DNA of 64,000 nucleotides from Aquarana catesbeiana. Lineage: Eukaryota > Chordata > Amphibia > Anura > Ranidae. The first letter of the stretch is position 1. Every line of letters begins with the position of its first letter. The DNA lies in NCBI RefSeq assembly GCF_042186555.1, contig NC_133328.1, positions 618,959,592-619,023,591 of the forward strand, in the 5' to 3' direction. Made by a program: the position numbers and the translations under genes. The notes beneath the pieces were generated by a model that was not told the DNA's origin, made no database searches, and was given only the letters and a program-made list of their open reading frames with translations. This document shows positions 54,282 through 64,000 of the stretch, one piece after another.

Positions 54282-55013
54282 AGCCTCGTACACACGATCA
54301 GATTTTCGGACGAACGTTCATCTGTTTTTTGTTGCTTGCTAGTCTCATGTCAAAAGTGAAGAGGTTACTCCCCATACCAAAATTCTCGTAGGACAGAATA
54401 CAACGTCAGAAGTGATGTAATGTGTTGAAAAGTTTTGTATGTATTCTTTTGTTTTTGAGCATGCGTAGTCTTGCTCCAACAACTTTTTTCGTACGAAAAC
54501 CGTACTGATTAAAACGAAAATCGGACATTGATTCCACATCCCACAAATACGGTATGTTATAGTCTGAACATCCAAAAAGACTTTTAAGGCACTTAGTAAT
54601 GTCCTATGTAAAAATATACAACAATATAATAGTAAACAAATTTTATTTATGAATAAACTTTTTTTAAACTTTGTTTATTCATAAATAAAATTTGTTTACT
54701 ATTATATTGTTGTATATTTTGGTATATTTTTACATAGGACATTACTAAGTGCCTTAAAAGTCCACCCAGGGGAACCCTTTTTGTATGTTTTTTTGTATGT
54801 ATCTTGATTACTGGATGTGGCACAGTTTTAATAACCTAGGTCTGCCTCTCCCCTTCTCTTTATCTCTAGTCTGAACATCCAGCTTTTGTCCGACAAAAAA
54901 AAAAAAAAAAACGGAATCGGCTGTCGAAAGCCCTGTACTAATGATCCAAAACTCGGCAGATCGTTCAATCGGACACATTTTTTTTCTGATTTTTGTATCG
55001 TGTGTACGGGCCT
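54282..55013. mobile_element. Harbinger-like element, 732 bp, with a secondary insertion
   Basis: AGCCTCGTACACACGATCAG and the inverse CGTGTGTACGGGCCT, with TTA at 54279-54281 and 55014-55016. It abuts the TTAA-type MITE at its left. A 293-bp insertion (54574-54866) is flanked by a 14-bp direct repeat. Without it the element would be about 425 bp. Confidence 0.88.
54574..54866. mobile_element. Hairpin-bearing insertion with 14-bp target duplication
   Basis: Flanked by TAGTCTGAACATCC at 54560-54573 and 54867-54880. The first 187 bp form a hairpin: arm 54581-54658 pairs with 54673-54760 almost perfectly (right arm has a GGTATATTT-type 9-10 nt insertion), 14-nt loop. The remainder is pyrimidine-rich, ending CTCTCCCCTTCTC, TTTATCTC. 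A 14-bp duplication suggests retrotransposition. Family unknown. Confidence 0.85.
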
Positions 55014-55016
55014 TTA

Positions 55017-55738
55017 GAGAGCACTCGCTAGGGACACATTTAACCCTTTAATCGCCCCTGATGTTAACCCCTTCCCTGCCAGTGTCATTTGTACAGTGAC
55101 AGTGCTTTTTTTTTAGCATTGGTGTCACTGGTTGCCAAAAAAGTATCACTTAGTGTCCAATTTTTCTGCTGCAATATCGCAGTCCTGCGATAAGTCGCTG
55201 ATCGCCGCCATTACTAGTAAAAAAAAAGAAATAAATAAAAATTCCATAAATATATCCCATAGCTTGTAGGCGCTATAACTTTTGCGCAAACCAAAAATTA
55301 TGTAGTAGATAAGGATGAGCTCCGGCGTGTTCGCACAGCCCACGTGTAGAGCCTGCCAGGAAGTCGGCGCTGCGCTAATCACAGGCAGGGAGACATTGTC
55401 CCGATGCGCGGCTGCAGAGATCGGGAAATGTCTCCCTGGCTATGATTAGCGCAGCGCCGACTTCCTGGCGGGCTCTACACGTGGGTTGTGCGAACACGCC
55501 GGAGCTCATCCTTAGTAGTAGAATACATATTGGGCTAAATTGATGAAGAAAATAGATTTTTTAATTTTTTTTTTATTGGATATGTTTTATAGCAGAAAGT
55601 AAAACAGTTTTTTTGTTTTTTAAATTGTCGGTCTTTTTATAGCGCAATAAATAAAAACCACAGAGATGATCAAATACCAACAAAAGAAATCTCTATTTGT
55701 TGGGAAAAAAGGATAAAAATTGTATTTCTGTACTTCGT
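55017..55738 (-). mobile_element. Inverted copy of the CACTTCAGCCCC-type element, partial
   Basis: Reverse complement of parts of 61690-62230: AACCCCTTCCCTGCCAGT, GCCGCCATTACTAGTAA, GCGCTATAACTTTTGCGCAAACCAA, and TGATCAAATACCAACAAAAG. Hosts a hAT MITE at 55310. Confidence 0.75.
55310..55514. mobile_element. Palindromic hAT MITE, 205 bp, exact 8-bp duplication
   Basis: TAAGGATGAGCTCCGGCGTG and its exact inverse at the right, flanked by GTAGTAGA at 55302-55309 and 55515-55522. The arms (about 95 bp) pair nearly to the centre, including ACGTG, GAAGTCGGCGCTGCGCTAATC and GGGAGACATT. Recent insertion. Confidence 0.93.
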
Positions 55739-55739
55739 G

Positions 55740-55975
55740 CCTGATTCTGAGCATGCGTGGAACTTTTGTGCGCCGGACTTGTGTACACAAGATCGGACTT
55801 TCCGACAACAAAGTTTTGTTGGCGGAAAATTTGAGAACCTGCTCTCAAACATTTGTGGGCGGAAAGTCCGACAGCAAATGTTCTATGGAGCCTACACACA
55901 CGGTTGGACTTTCCAACAACAAGCTCACATCCAACATTTCCCATCGGAAAGTCCGACCCTGTGTACCCGGCATAA
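55740..55975. mobile_element. Right part of a Harbinger-like element
   Basis: Matches the right 260 bp of 46131-47262 (GAGCATGCGTG...CGGACTTGTGTACAC, GGCGGAAAATTTGA, TCGGAAAGTCCGACCCTG, GTGTACCCGGCATAAG). The left part is missing. Confidence 0.75.
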
Positions 55976-57228
55976 GACGTTGATCCTACCCCTAACCAAT
56001 GCAGCCAAAATGTGCATTCCCCGACATCGAGGCTCTCCTCATATACCGACCATCCCAGAATGGTTTAAACAAATCAACAAAATAGCTGAAATGGAAGAAC
56101 TCATTTTCATTGCCCGAGACTCCCCGGCTAAATTCTCAAAGACATGGGCCTGTAGGAACCACTTCCGAACAACCAACAGATATCTGACATTAATGAACTA
56201 ATCCCTTACCATGATCTGCCCGCCCAAGATAAACACCTACTGGTTACATCACGTATCCCTCCCACCCCCTCTTTTCTCTTCTTCTTCTCCAGAAGGCATG
56301 GGCCTCCCACCCCTACCCAAGGGACAAGTTGGGGAGACCCCATGTTGAGGTTTACCATTCACAGCTTTCTAGTAGCAGGTGTCTAATACACCTAATTCCC
56401 ACCCAGGGGCGGATCCAGAGTCTTGTCTCGGGAGGGGCACTGCCAGAAAATACGTTTTTTTGTGGGCAATTTATCTGGGAAATGGCTGGTGTTGGCGCTA
56501 CAATCATCCTGGCACCAAGGTTCACCCACCCGTGGAGCAATCTGCGGAGGCGCCATGGAGACGCCTGCTCTCTCACACGCTCGGCAACACATTTCTCAGG
56601 GGTGGCAATTGCCCCGTCGCCCCCCCCCCTTGGATCTGCCCCTGTTCCCACCACCCAACCAAGATATCTCACCATAACCATTATAACAATTGGTGGAGAC
56701 TGGGGAGATGACCACTAATCCACCAATCCTCCTGACCTCCCCCCTCCATCCCCACCCCCTCCTCCCCGCCTCGCCTCCTTTTGCCTTCCCCCCCATCCCT
56801 TCACCTCTCGGCCTTCCACCATCCACTAAGACTCCTGTTTTACTACCTGTTGCCAATGGGATGTTCAAGACAGAACACCCAGTTGGCAACATCATATTCC
56901 TTTGGATTGAATTATCATACAAACGCCCACACCACTATTCACGCATATGGAATCTCCCTTGACTATTTTTACCACAAGACAGAAAGACGTGCTATGGTAT
57001 TTAGTAATATTTACTCGAAAGTTGATCTTTTTACCCTGCATAACACTTCATCTTCCTCTGGATTCTAAACTGTTTACGTAAGAGACTCGTTGTGATATCC
57101 AGGTTTTCGAAACATTTTTCTTACCCACAACAACCAATGTTCTTTGATTCCTAAACGACTGTATGATAATACTGTAATCTTGCTACTGTTATCCAATAAA
57201 AAAATTTTGGGAAAAAAAAAACAAAATA
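55976..57228 (+). mobile_element. 5'-truncated L1-clade LINE with 3' UTR and poly(A)
   Basis: In-frame ORF2 C-terminus to the stop at 56199-56201: TNAAKMCIPRHRGSP, then IPEWFKQINKIAEMEELIFI and FSKTWACRNHF, the EMEE...F..TW signature of the L1 C-terminal tail. The 3' UTR contains short C-rich runs and ends AATAAAAAAATTTTGGG plus an A-rich tail at 57210-57240. It hosts a hAT MITE at 56404. Confidence 0.82.
56404..56644. mobile_element. hAT MITE, 241 bp, exact 8-bp duplication
   Basis: CAGGGGCGGATCCAGAG and the inverse end TTGGATCTGCCCCTG, flanked by TTCCCACC at 56396-56403 and 56645-56652. Inserted in the L1 3' UTR, hence younger than it. Confidence 0.92.
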
Positions 57229-57235
57229 AATAAAA

Positions 57236-57730
57236 AAAAACGCAGATGTGATCAAATACCACCAAAAGAAAGCTATTTGTTCGGGGAAAAAAAGGACATA
57301 AATGTTTGTTTGTGTACAGCGTCGCACGACCGCAATTGTCAGTTAAAGCGACGCAGTGCCGTATCGTAAAAAATGGCCTGGTCATTAAGGGGGTAAATCT
57401 TTCCGGTCCTTAATTGGCAGTGTTAATTTAGTCGACTAAAACGACTAAAACATTTTAGTCGACTAAAAATGAATACTATTTTAGTCTAAAACTAGAACAA
57501 TTGAGATGACTAAAATGAGACTAAAACTAAAATGCCATTTTAGTCAAAAGACTAGGACTAAAACTAAATTGCAATTACTGAAATGTACTGGAGATTTTAG
57601 TCGACTGAATACGACTAAAACTAAAACAATTGCAGAAGACTAAAATGGGACTAAAACTGCCATTTTAGTCCTAAGACTAAAATTAACACTGTTAATTGGT
57701 TAAATCGATTTCGGTCATGCAAGAATGGTC
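57236..57730 (-). mobile_element. Second inverted copy of the CACTTCAGCCCC-type element, 5' part
   Basis: GATCAAATACCACCAAAAGAAAGC, CGCACGACCGCAATTGTCAG and GCGACGCAGTGCCG are inverse to 61630-61735. Interrupted by a hAT MITE at 57418. Confidence 0.75.
57418..57691. mobile_element. hAT MITE of ACTAAAA words, 274 bp, exact 8-bp duplication
   Basis: CAGTGTTAATTTAGTCGAC and the inverse GACTAAAATTAACACTG, flanked by TTAATTGG at 57410-57417 and 57692-57699. The interior is composed almost wholly of GACTAAAA / TTTTAGTC words. Confidence 0.93.
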
Positions 57731-57770
57731 ATAGATGGATCCCAATTCAGCCAGTCCCTGATGAACCTGC

Positions 57771-58734
57771 TTAAAGTGGTGTTCCACCCGCAAATTTTTA
57801 TTTTTTTTTAATCAGCAGCTACAAAGACTGTAGCTGCTGACTTTTAATAAGGACACTTACCTGTCCAGCGAGCCCGCAATGTCGCCCCCCCCCCCCAGGC
57901 TGATCCGTCCATCGGATTGGGTGCAGGCTCTGCCATTCTAATTGAGGGAAACAGGCAGTGGAGCCTTGCGGTTTCACTTCCCGTTTCCTAGTGCGCATGC
58001 GCGAGTCTCGTGAGGCGCTTTGTGAATGGCCGGCTGTCTTCTGGGACACACACATATATCCCAGAAGACATGGGGGGGGGCTCGCCGAAGAAGAGGACAT
58101 GACGTCCTGCGCCGCAGACCGGATGGATCGGGAGTACAGGCTGTACTTCATAAAAAGGTACCGGACTTTTCAGACCATAAGACGCACTTTTTTCAAAAAC
58201 AAAAATATGGGGGGAAATGTCTCTGTGTCTTATGGCGCGAACATACGACAGGCAACGCCCCCCCACCGCTGCCGGCACTGCCCCCGCTGGCACTGCCCCC
58301 CGCCGCCGTCATCATGATAGATCGGAAGACAGACATCCCAGGACCCCGCGAGCGCCGGGCGATCTCCCTGGCTGGGCTTGACACCTGCTGCGAAGACCGA
58401 GAGCAGCCCGAGCAATGGCACAGGTTAGGCTGCATTCCTATGGCACAGGTCAGGCTGCATTAATGGCAATCAGGCTGCATTTCTATAGCAATGGTCAGGT
58501 TGCACTTATGGCAATGGTAAATATTTTAGTTCACCATTTGGTTCAGAATATTTTTTTTCTTGTTTTCCTCATCTAAAACCTAGGTGTGTTATATGGTCAG
58601 GTGCGTCTTATGGAGTGAAAAATACGGTAAGTAAGAAAAAAATTTTTTTTTTAACTAGCCAAAAAGGAGCGGTGGAGATAGGTGGTCTTTCATTTAAGAC
58701 CGCCTCTCAAAAGTGGGTGGAACTCCGCTTTAAG
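57771..58734. mobile_element. TTAA-flanked MITE (AGTGGTGTTCCACCC end) with a nested element
   Basis: CTTAAAGTGGTGTTCCACCC and GGGTGGAACTCCGCTTTAAG are inverse, TTAA at both borders. GTAGCTGCTGA hairpin near the left end. A second element is nested at 58158-58629. Confidence 0.8.
58158..58629. mobile_element. Nested element (TACCG..TTTTCAGACCATAAGACGCAC ends)
   Basis: TACCGGACTTTTCAGACCATAAGACGCAC and the inverse at the right (GTGCGTCTTATGGAGTG then AAAAATACGGTA). Interior GC-rich, plus a small GGTCAGGCTGCATT repeat near 58440-58510. Target duplication not clear. Confidence 0.75.
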
Positions 58735-58739
58735 ACATA

Positions 58740-59129
58740 CATGGTCTCTTATGCAGTAAAATACACTTACCTACCTGTTTGCAATCGCTGCGCAGCTCCG
58801 TTTTACATTCAGAAATACGGCCTGTGTGCCTGAATGACTGCACTCCTGCGCATGCATGGGAGTGACCTCATCCCATAGATCCGATCGCTTCCCGCGGCGC
58901 TCTGGTGCCCTCCGCCGCTTACCGGAGCCGTCGGCAGCGGCGGAGGTGATCGGATCTTCACCCTTGCTGGTTATGGAAACGAGTGAGGGGGAAGATGGCC
59001 CCCACCCGTCTCCATACCATTGCAGGGTGGAAGTGACGTCAAAACGTTTATTTTTTTTTTCTATTACAAGGGATGTTTACATTCCTTGTAATAGGAATAA
59101 AAGTGACACTTTTTTTTTTTTTAAACAGT

Positions 59130-59166
<37 letters not shown>

Positions 59167-59776
59167 TAAAATAAGTAATAAAAAAATTTTAAATTTTAAA
59201 ACGCGTCCCGTCCCGCCGAGCTCACGTGCAGAAGCGAACGCATACCTGAGTAGTGCCCGCACATGAAAACGGTGTTCACATCACACATCCAAGGTATTGC
59301 CGCAATCGGTAGAGCGAGAGCAGTAATTCTAGCCCTAGACCTCCTCTGTAACTCAAACTATGCAACCTGTATAATTTTTTAAACGCCGCCTATGGAGATT
59401 TTTAAGGGTAAAAGTTTGTCGCCATTCCACGAGCGGGCGCAATTCTGAAGCGTGACATGTTGGGTATCAATTTACTCAGCGTAGCATTATCTTTCACAAT
59501 ATAAAAAAAAATTGGGCTAACTTTACTGTTGTCTTTTTTTTTTTTAATTAAAAAAAAAGTGTATTTTTTTCCAAAAAAGTGCGCTTGTAAGACTGCTGCG
59601 CAAATACGGTGTGAGAGAAAGTATTGCAACGACCGCCATTTTATTCTTTAGGGTGTTAGAAGAAAAAAAATGTATAATGTTTGGGGGTTCTAAGTAATTT
59701 TCTAGCAAAAAAAAAAAAATGTTTTTAACTTGTAAACAACAAATCTCAAAAAGAGGCTCTGTCCTTAAGTGGTTAA
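58740..59776 (-). mobile_element. Dispersed non-autonomous repeat, copy 2 (inverted)
   Basis: Inverse counterpart of 1490-2240 (CCTATGGAGATTTTTAAGGG, CCTCCTCTGTAACTC, GAACGCATACC), ending CCTTAAGTGGTTAA. Contains a hairpin TTACAAGGGATGTTTACATTCCTTGTAA and an A-run of more than 30 bp (59131-59164). Confidence 0.65.
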
Positions 59777-59779
59777 TTA

Positions 59780-60295
59780 AAAAATAAATCAAAGTTATGG
59801 CCACTTTTGGTAGAGTCTTCCTAATTCTAAGTGCTGGGAGTTGTTTACTTGTCACTTGTAGACATAATGAAGAGGAGAGGTATCAGGGAGACGGCGAGTT
59901 TCCACGCACAGACGGGTAAATGGCTCTCTGCTCCTAATTGTTTTTTTCCATAAGCATCTGCTTATATTTAAACAGCAACCTTTAACCACCTCATAGTCAA
60001 TTAGTTCTTTTGCGGCTTAATGACTTAATCCAGGGTGTAGTACATGTCAGCATCTATAAAGTGATAATGTACCTCGGAAAACACCTGGCACGCTGCGTTA
60101 CATTTCCTGATGAAAATTTAATGCCAAAGGCCGGTTGGTGTCTCCATTTACGAGGCGCAGCGCGGCGCACTGATGAATTGGCTCGGCTTATAAACGCCGG
60201 CCGCACTCTGAGTAACCCTCCAAATGGAGAAGAACTCCAGGCAGGTGTAGAAGACACAAATTATTGCAGCCCTATAATCATTAATACAACATTAC
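59780..60295. other. Single-copy-looking block, best conserved non-coding candidate
   Basis: About 500 bp without recognised repeats. Landmarks: GGCTTAATGACTTAATCC, TGTCTCCATTTACGAGGC, GCACTGATGAATTGGC and TAATCATTAATACAAC. Several TAAT/ATTA sites and balanced composition. ORF 60010-60300 has no family features and no coding bias that I can see; not called. Confidence 0.35.
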
Positions 60296-61425
60296 AGTGA
60301 TTGTAAAGCTTTGGTTTTTTTTTGTTTGTTTTTTTTTCAAATAACAAACAAATACTTACCTCCACTGTGCAGCTCACTTTGCACAGAGCCACTGATCAGA
60401 GCCACTTTGTACATGAGGGTCTCAATCCGAGTCTCCCCCCCTTACATCGGGGTCTTCATCAGAGTCCCCCCTTACATCAGGGTCTTCAACAGAGCCCCCC
60501 TTACATCAGGGTCTTAATCAGAGTCCCCCCCCTTACATCAGGGTCTTCATCAGGGTCTTCATCAGGGTCCCCCCTTACATCAGGGTCTTCATCAGAGCCC
60601 CCCCTTACATCATGGTCTTCATCAGAGTCCCCCCTTACATCCGGGTCTTCATCAGGGTCTTAATCAGAGCCCCCCCTTACATCCGAGTCTTCATCAGGGC
60701 CTTCATCAGAGCCCTCCTTACTTCAGGGTCTTCATCAGAGCCCCCTTACATCAGGGTCTTCATCAGAGTCCCCCCTTACATCAGGGTCTTCATCAGAGTC
60801 CCCCCTTACATCAGGGTCTTCATCAGAGTCCCCCCTTACATCAGGGTCTTCATCAGGGTCTTAATCAGAGCCCCCCTTACATCAGGGTCTTCATCAGAGT
60901 CCCCCCTTACATCAGGGTCTTCATCAGAGTCCCCCTTACATCAGGGTCTTCATCAGAGTCCCCCCTTACATCAGGGTCTTCATCAGAGCCCCCCTTACAT
61001 CGGGGTCTTCATCAGAGTCCCCCCTTACATCAGGGTCTTCATCAGGGTCTTAATCAGAGCCCCCCTTACATCAGGGTCTTCATCAGAGTCCCCCCTTACA
61101 TCAGGGTCTTCATCAGAGTCCCCCTTACATCAGGGTCTTCATCAGAGTCCCCCCTTACATCAGGGTCTTCATCAGAGTCCCCCCTTACATCAGGGTCTTC
61201 ATCAGAGCCCCCCCTTACATCAGGGTCTTCATCAGAGCCCCCCTTACATCAGGGTCTTCATCAGAGCCCCCCCTTACATCAGGGTCTTCATCAGAGCCCC
61301 CCCTTACATCAGGGTCTTCATCAGAGCCCCCCCTTACATCAGGGTCTTCATCAGAGCCCCCCCTTACATCAGGGTCTTCATCATAGTCCCCCTTACATCA
61401 GGGTCTGCAGAGAGTCAGATAAAAT
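60296..61425. mobile_element. TTAA-type MITE left end with expanded minisatellite
   Basis: Begins CAGTGATTGTAAAGC, then CTTACCTCCACTGTGCAGCTCACTTTGCACAGAG as in 53790-54281; after about 60400 the sequence turns into tandem repeats and the rest of the MITE is absent. Confidence 0.75.
60420..61405. repeat. 29-31-bp minisatellite CCCCCTTACATCAGGGTCTTCATCAGAGT
   Basis: About 32 units with CAGAGCC/CAGAGTC alternatives and occasional insertion of CAGGGTCTTAATCAGAG, giving higher-order blocks of about 180-190 bp. The 313-codon plus ORF (60612-61553) of PPYIRVFIR repeats is an artefact of a period near 30 bp. Confidence 0.95.
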
Positions 61426-61565
61426 ATCAGGTTTATTATCACCCAGCATTATATCAAGCTGTATCAGGATGCCAGGATATCATTCTCTTTTATTTTCAAA
61501 CAGAAAGCTACCAAACCGATCTCCTTCACTCCTGGTATACCCGTTTTTTATGAAGATGTATTTTA

Positions 61566-62561
61566 ATCACTTCAGCCCCGGACCATTTGGCTGCCCAAAG
61601 ACCAGAGCACTTTTTGCGATTCGGCACTGCGTCACTTTAACTTACAATTGCGCGGTCGTGCGACGTTGCACCTAAACAAAAATGTATGTCCTTTTTTTCC
61701 CCCCACAAATAGAGCTTTCTTTTGGTGGCATTTGATCACCTCTGCGGTTTTTATTTTTTGCGCTATAAACAAAAAAAAGAGCGACAATTTTGGAAAAAAA
61801 AGGCATTGTTTTTTTACTTTTTGCTATGATAAATATCCCCCAAAAATATATAAAATTTTTTTTTTTCCCTCAGTATAGGCTGATACGTATTCTTCTACAT
61901 ATTTTTGGTAAAAAAAAAAATTAAAAAAAAAAAAAAAAAATCGCAATTGCAAGCGTTTATTCATTGGTTTGCGCAAAAGTTATAGCGTCTACAAAATAGG
62001 GGATAGTTTTATGGCTTATTATTTTATTTTTTTACCAGTAATGGTGGTGATTTTTATCGTGACTGTGACATTGTAGCGGACAGTTCAGACACTTTTGGCG
62101 CAATTTTGGGACCATTCACATTTATACAGCGATCAGTGCTATTAAAAATTGCATTGATTACTGCGTAAATGTGACTGGCAGTGAAGGGGTTAACCACTAG
62201 GTGGCGCTGTAGGGGTTAAGTGTGTCCTAGGGAGTGATTCTAACTGTAGGGGGGAGGGGCTACATGTGACATGACACTGATCACCGCTCCCGATCACAGG
62301 GAGCTGTGATCAGTGTCCTGTCACTAGGCAGAACTAGGAAATGCTTGTTTACATCAGCATTTCCCTGTTCTTCCTCTCCGTGAGACGATCGCGGGTATCC
62401 CCACGGACATCGAGTCCGCGGGACCCGCGATCACGCTCATGGAGGTCGCGGCGGGCGCGCCCGCAAACCACTTCTTAAAGGGCAACGTACAGGTACGTTA
62501 ATCTGCCTGTACATGCCCTTCTGCCCACATATATCGGCGTCATCCGGTCGGCAAGCAGTTA
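61566..62561 (+). mobile_element. CACTTCAGCCCCGG-type element, most complete copy
   Basis: From ATCACTTCAGCCCCGGACC to GGTCGGCAAGCAGTTAA. Includes CTTTCTTTTGGTGGCATTTGATCACCTCTGCGG, GTTTGCGCAAAAGTTATAGCG and GGGGTTAACCACTAGGTGGCGCTG. No protein; non-autonomous. Other copies or pieces: 35588, 47876 (related), 55017, 57236, 63934. Confidence 0.8.
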
Positions 62562-62735
62562 AAGATGCATTATACCATTAGACTGAAAGGGCGCGTATTA
62601 GCGCAGGTGAGATTGATTACGTATAGCGCATAGCGAAATCTCCACGACAATACGCCTGGGCCCTTTGAAAAAAGATGCTTGTGTTAACCTAACATGTAGA
62701 TAGGGGTCTGACAATACCCTTGGAATATGTATATT
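62561..62735. other. Short single-copy-looking spacer
   Basis: AGATGCATTATACCATTAG, GTGAGATTGATTACG and GTGTTAACCTAACATG; no repeat recognised. Confidence 0.3.
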
Positions 62736-62737
62736 CC

Positions 62738-63264
62738 ATACTTTGGTGGTCAGTGTAGTGCCTTCATACTTTGGTGGTCAGTGTAGTGCCTTCATACTCT
62801 GGTGGTCAGTGTAGTGCCATCATACTTTGGTGGTCAATGTAATGCCGTGTAGCAGTGACCCATTACATTGATGGTCAGTGGTGCGCCTCTAACTATAGTG
62901 GTGGGCACAGGTTGAAGATCAATCCCTCACCGCTCATGGAACCCCGGACAACCTCTGGAGGAACCCAGGTTGAAAAAGGCTTCTGTGGAATCTACTATTG
63001 TTCTGAGAACAAGCTGGTTCTTTCCACGACTCCCACCCCCAGGAATAGTTCACCATTTTAGTCCCACAAACACTGGACTTGTGACAAAGAGAACATCTCC
63101 CTTAAGCAAGCATGGCACAAAAACATTTCTGATCTCCTTCTCCTGGTCTGCAAAAACATTCCTGGCATTCCAGCAAACATCTGTCCACCGGGATGTAGAG
63201 CATCTGTACAGAGGAAGGGGCCTTCACGTATACTAAGAAAAGGATAGTCCTCTGAGCATAGCAT
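62738..63264 (+). repeat. Duplicated block A, distal copy, with a short minisatellite
   Basis: Four to five units of TACTTTGGTGGTCAGTGTAGTGCC, then the same 400-bp sequence as 44640-45115 with few substitutions, one 13-nt insertion (CAACCTCTGGAGG region) and one 3-nt deletion. Confidence 0.88.
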
Positions 63265-63930
63265 GTCAAATAATTTGCGGTGTGTAGTATGTTAATACCA
63301 GTAGGCACAAGTCTGGTGAGTCCCATCCTAGACTAGGCGTAGGTTGGCATACCGTAGCTAAACATACGTTGAAAGCTCCGAGTCCCTAAAGAAGCTATTA
63401 AACTAACATGATACATGGAATCAAAATTTACGTACAACGATTCTTGCTTCAGGTACACCACAATGGTCCATAACTAGGCATCGGGGTCCTCCGAGCCTGG
63501 AGAACAGACGATTCAGCGATTGAGAGACGGATTCTAGAGGGGACAAAGGGTCCTTCACACCTGACAGTTTTATTCACGAGTCTCCAAACTGGCTCCAGTC
63601 ACCTGCTGCATCCTATAGACATCACCGGGTACGACCATTCCAAATACCGTCTGATGAGATTCAACCCGACACCATCAACACTTTCAAGTTATTTCCAGAG
63701 ACATCTTGGTGCAAAAGACATTTCATCTAAAAAGTATGGTGCTTAACGACGTCTCTGAGGACTTTGGGTCTTCACACCTGCAGGCTACATGTTTTTCTGA
63801 AGCTGCAATTTAAATACGATTTGAATGTCGGATTCCCACTTTTTATTAATTTATCTTCGCAAGGCAAAACATTTTCTGCATATATTGGTTGCATTTTTGG
63901 AGCCACTGGAGAGACTGTACACGTTTACTT
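63265..63930. other. Unassigned DNA right of block A
   Basis: Ordinary composition, no repeat or domain recognised. Short ORFs only. Non-coding 5' exons of the sialyltransferase could lie here or further right, but nothing supports that directly. Confidence 0.3.
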
Positions 63931-63933
63931 AAC

Positions 63934-64000
63934 CACTTCATCTCCAGAAGGTTTTACCCCATGACCAGGGCATTTTTTGCTATTTAGCAGTACGCTACTT
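63934..64000 (+). mobile_element. Start of another CACTTCA-type element, cut by the window end
   Basis: TTAACCACTTCATCTCCAGAAGG then GGGCATTTTTTGCTATTTAGC, aligning with the first 70 bp of 61566-62561. Confidence 0.7.

Noticed and set aside
55017..57420. Reading the two inverted CACTTCA-type pieces as one element split by the L1
   Set aside because: Both pieces contain the same GATCAAATACCA(A/C)CAAAAG segment, so they are better explained as separate copies, unless an unusually long target duplication occurred.
60010..60300. 96-codon plus ORF over a repeat-free block
   Set aside because: No splice signals, no domain and no homologue recognised; more likely non-coding conserved DNA.
60612..61553. 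313-codon plus-strand ORF of repeated PPYIRVFIR units
   Set aside because: It follows the tandem repeat with a period near 30 bp, extends into unrelated DNA at the 3' end, and has no domain, splice signals or codon pattern of a gene.

Overview
The window looks like repeat-saturated nuclear DNA of an amphibian, most likely a frog. Three spliced exons of a vertebrate sialyltransferase are present. The rest is dominated by Tc1-like, hAT-like, Harbinger-like and TTAA-flanked DNA elements, L1 and L2 fragments, and many minisatellites. There is no prokaryotic operon structure, and no rRNA or tRNA gene was recognised. The frog assignment is inference from the repeat families and the size of the introns.

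Only one gene is supported. It is a beta-galactoside alpha-2,3-sialyltransferase, best matched to ST3GAL1, on the minus strand. The first coding exon is 32785-33078, with a probable 5' UTR reaching 33432. Exon 2 is 11109-11302 and exon 3 is 10266-10445. Together they encode about 222 residues of a family that is about 340 long: cytosolic tail, membrane anchor, stem, and the whole of sialyl motif L. The C-terminal exons (motifs S, III and VS) were not found and should lie left of base 1. Intron 1 is about 21.5 kb, intron 2 is 663 nt, and intron 3 exceeds 10 kb.

Layout from left to right. 1-10.2 kb: a minisatellite-bearing TIR element, a fold-back element with a TATA box, two sister hAT MITEs, an L1 tail and a TTAA MITE. 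10.2-11.3 kb: exons 3 and 2. 11.6-17.6 kb: two long polypurine repeat tracts, one invaded by a MITE and one by an L2 tail. 17.8-24.2 kb: TIR elements with very large hairpins and two related minisatellites. 24.9-26.4 kb: a dead Tc1-like transposon. 26.6-28.8 kb: telomere-like DNA broken up by MITEs. 29-32.4 kb: further repeats. 32.8-33.4 kb: exon 1. 33.6-44.7 kb: a series of minisatellites. 44.7-64 kb: nested transposons, many with readable target-site duplications, plus a few short stretches that look single-copy.

The points most worth following up are: (a) hammerhead-ribozyme-like motifs in several dispersed repeats, one of them in the sense strand of the sialyltransferase intron just before exon 2; (b) long near-perfect inverted repeats that could fold as RNA or cruciforms; (c) nested insertions whose order can be read base by base; (d) minisatellite arrays that repeatedly sit inside TIR elements. 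I saw no convincing new protein-coding system. The long ORFs over the minisatellites are by-products of the repeats.
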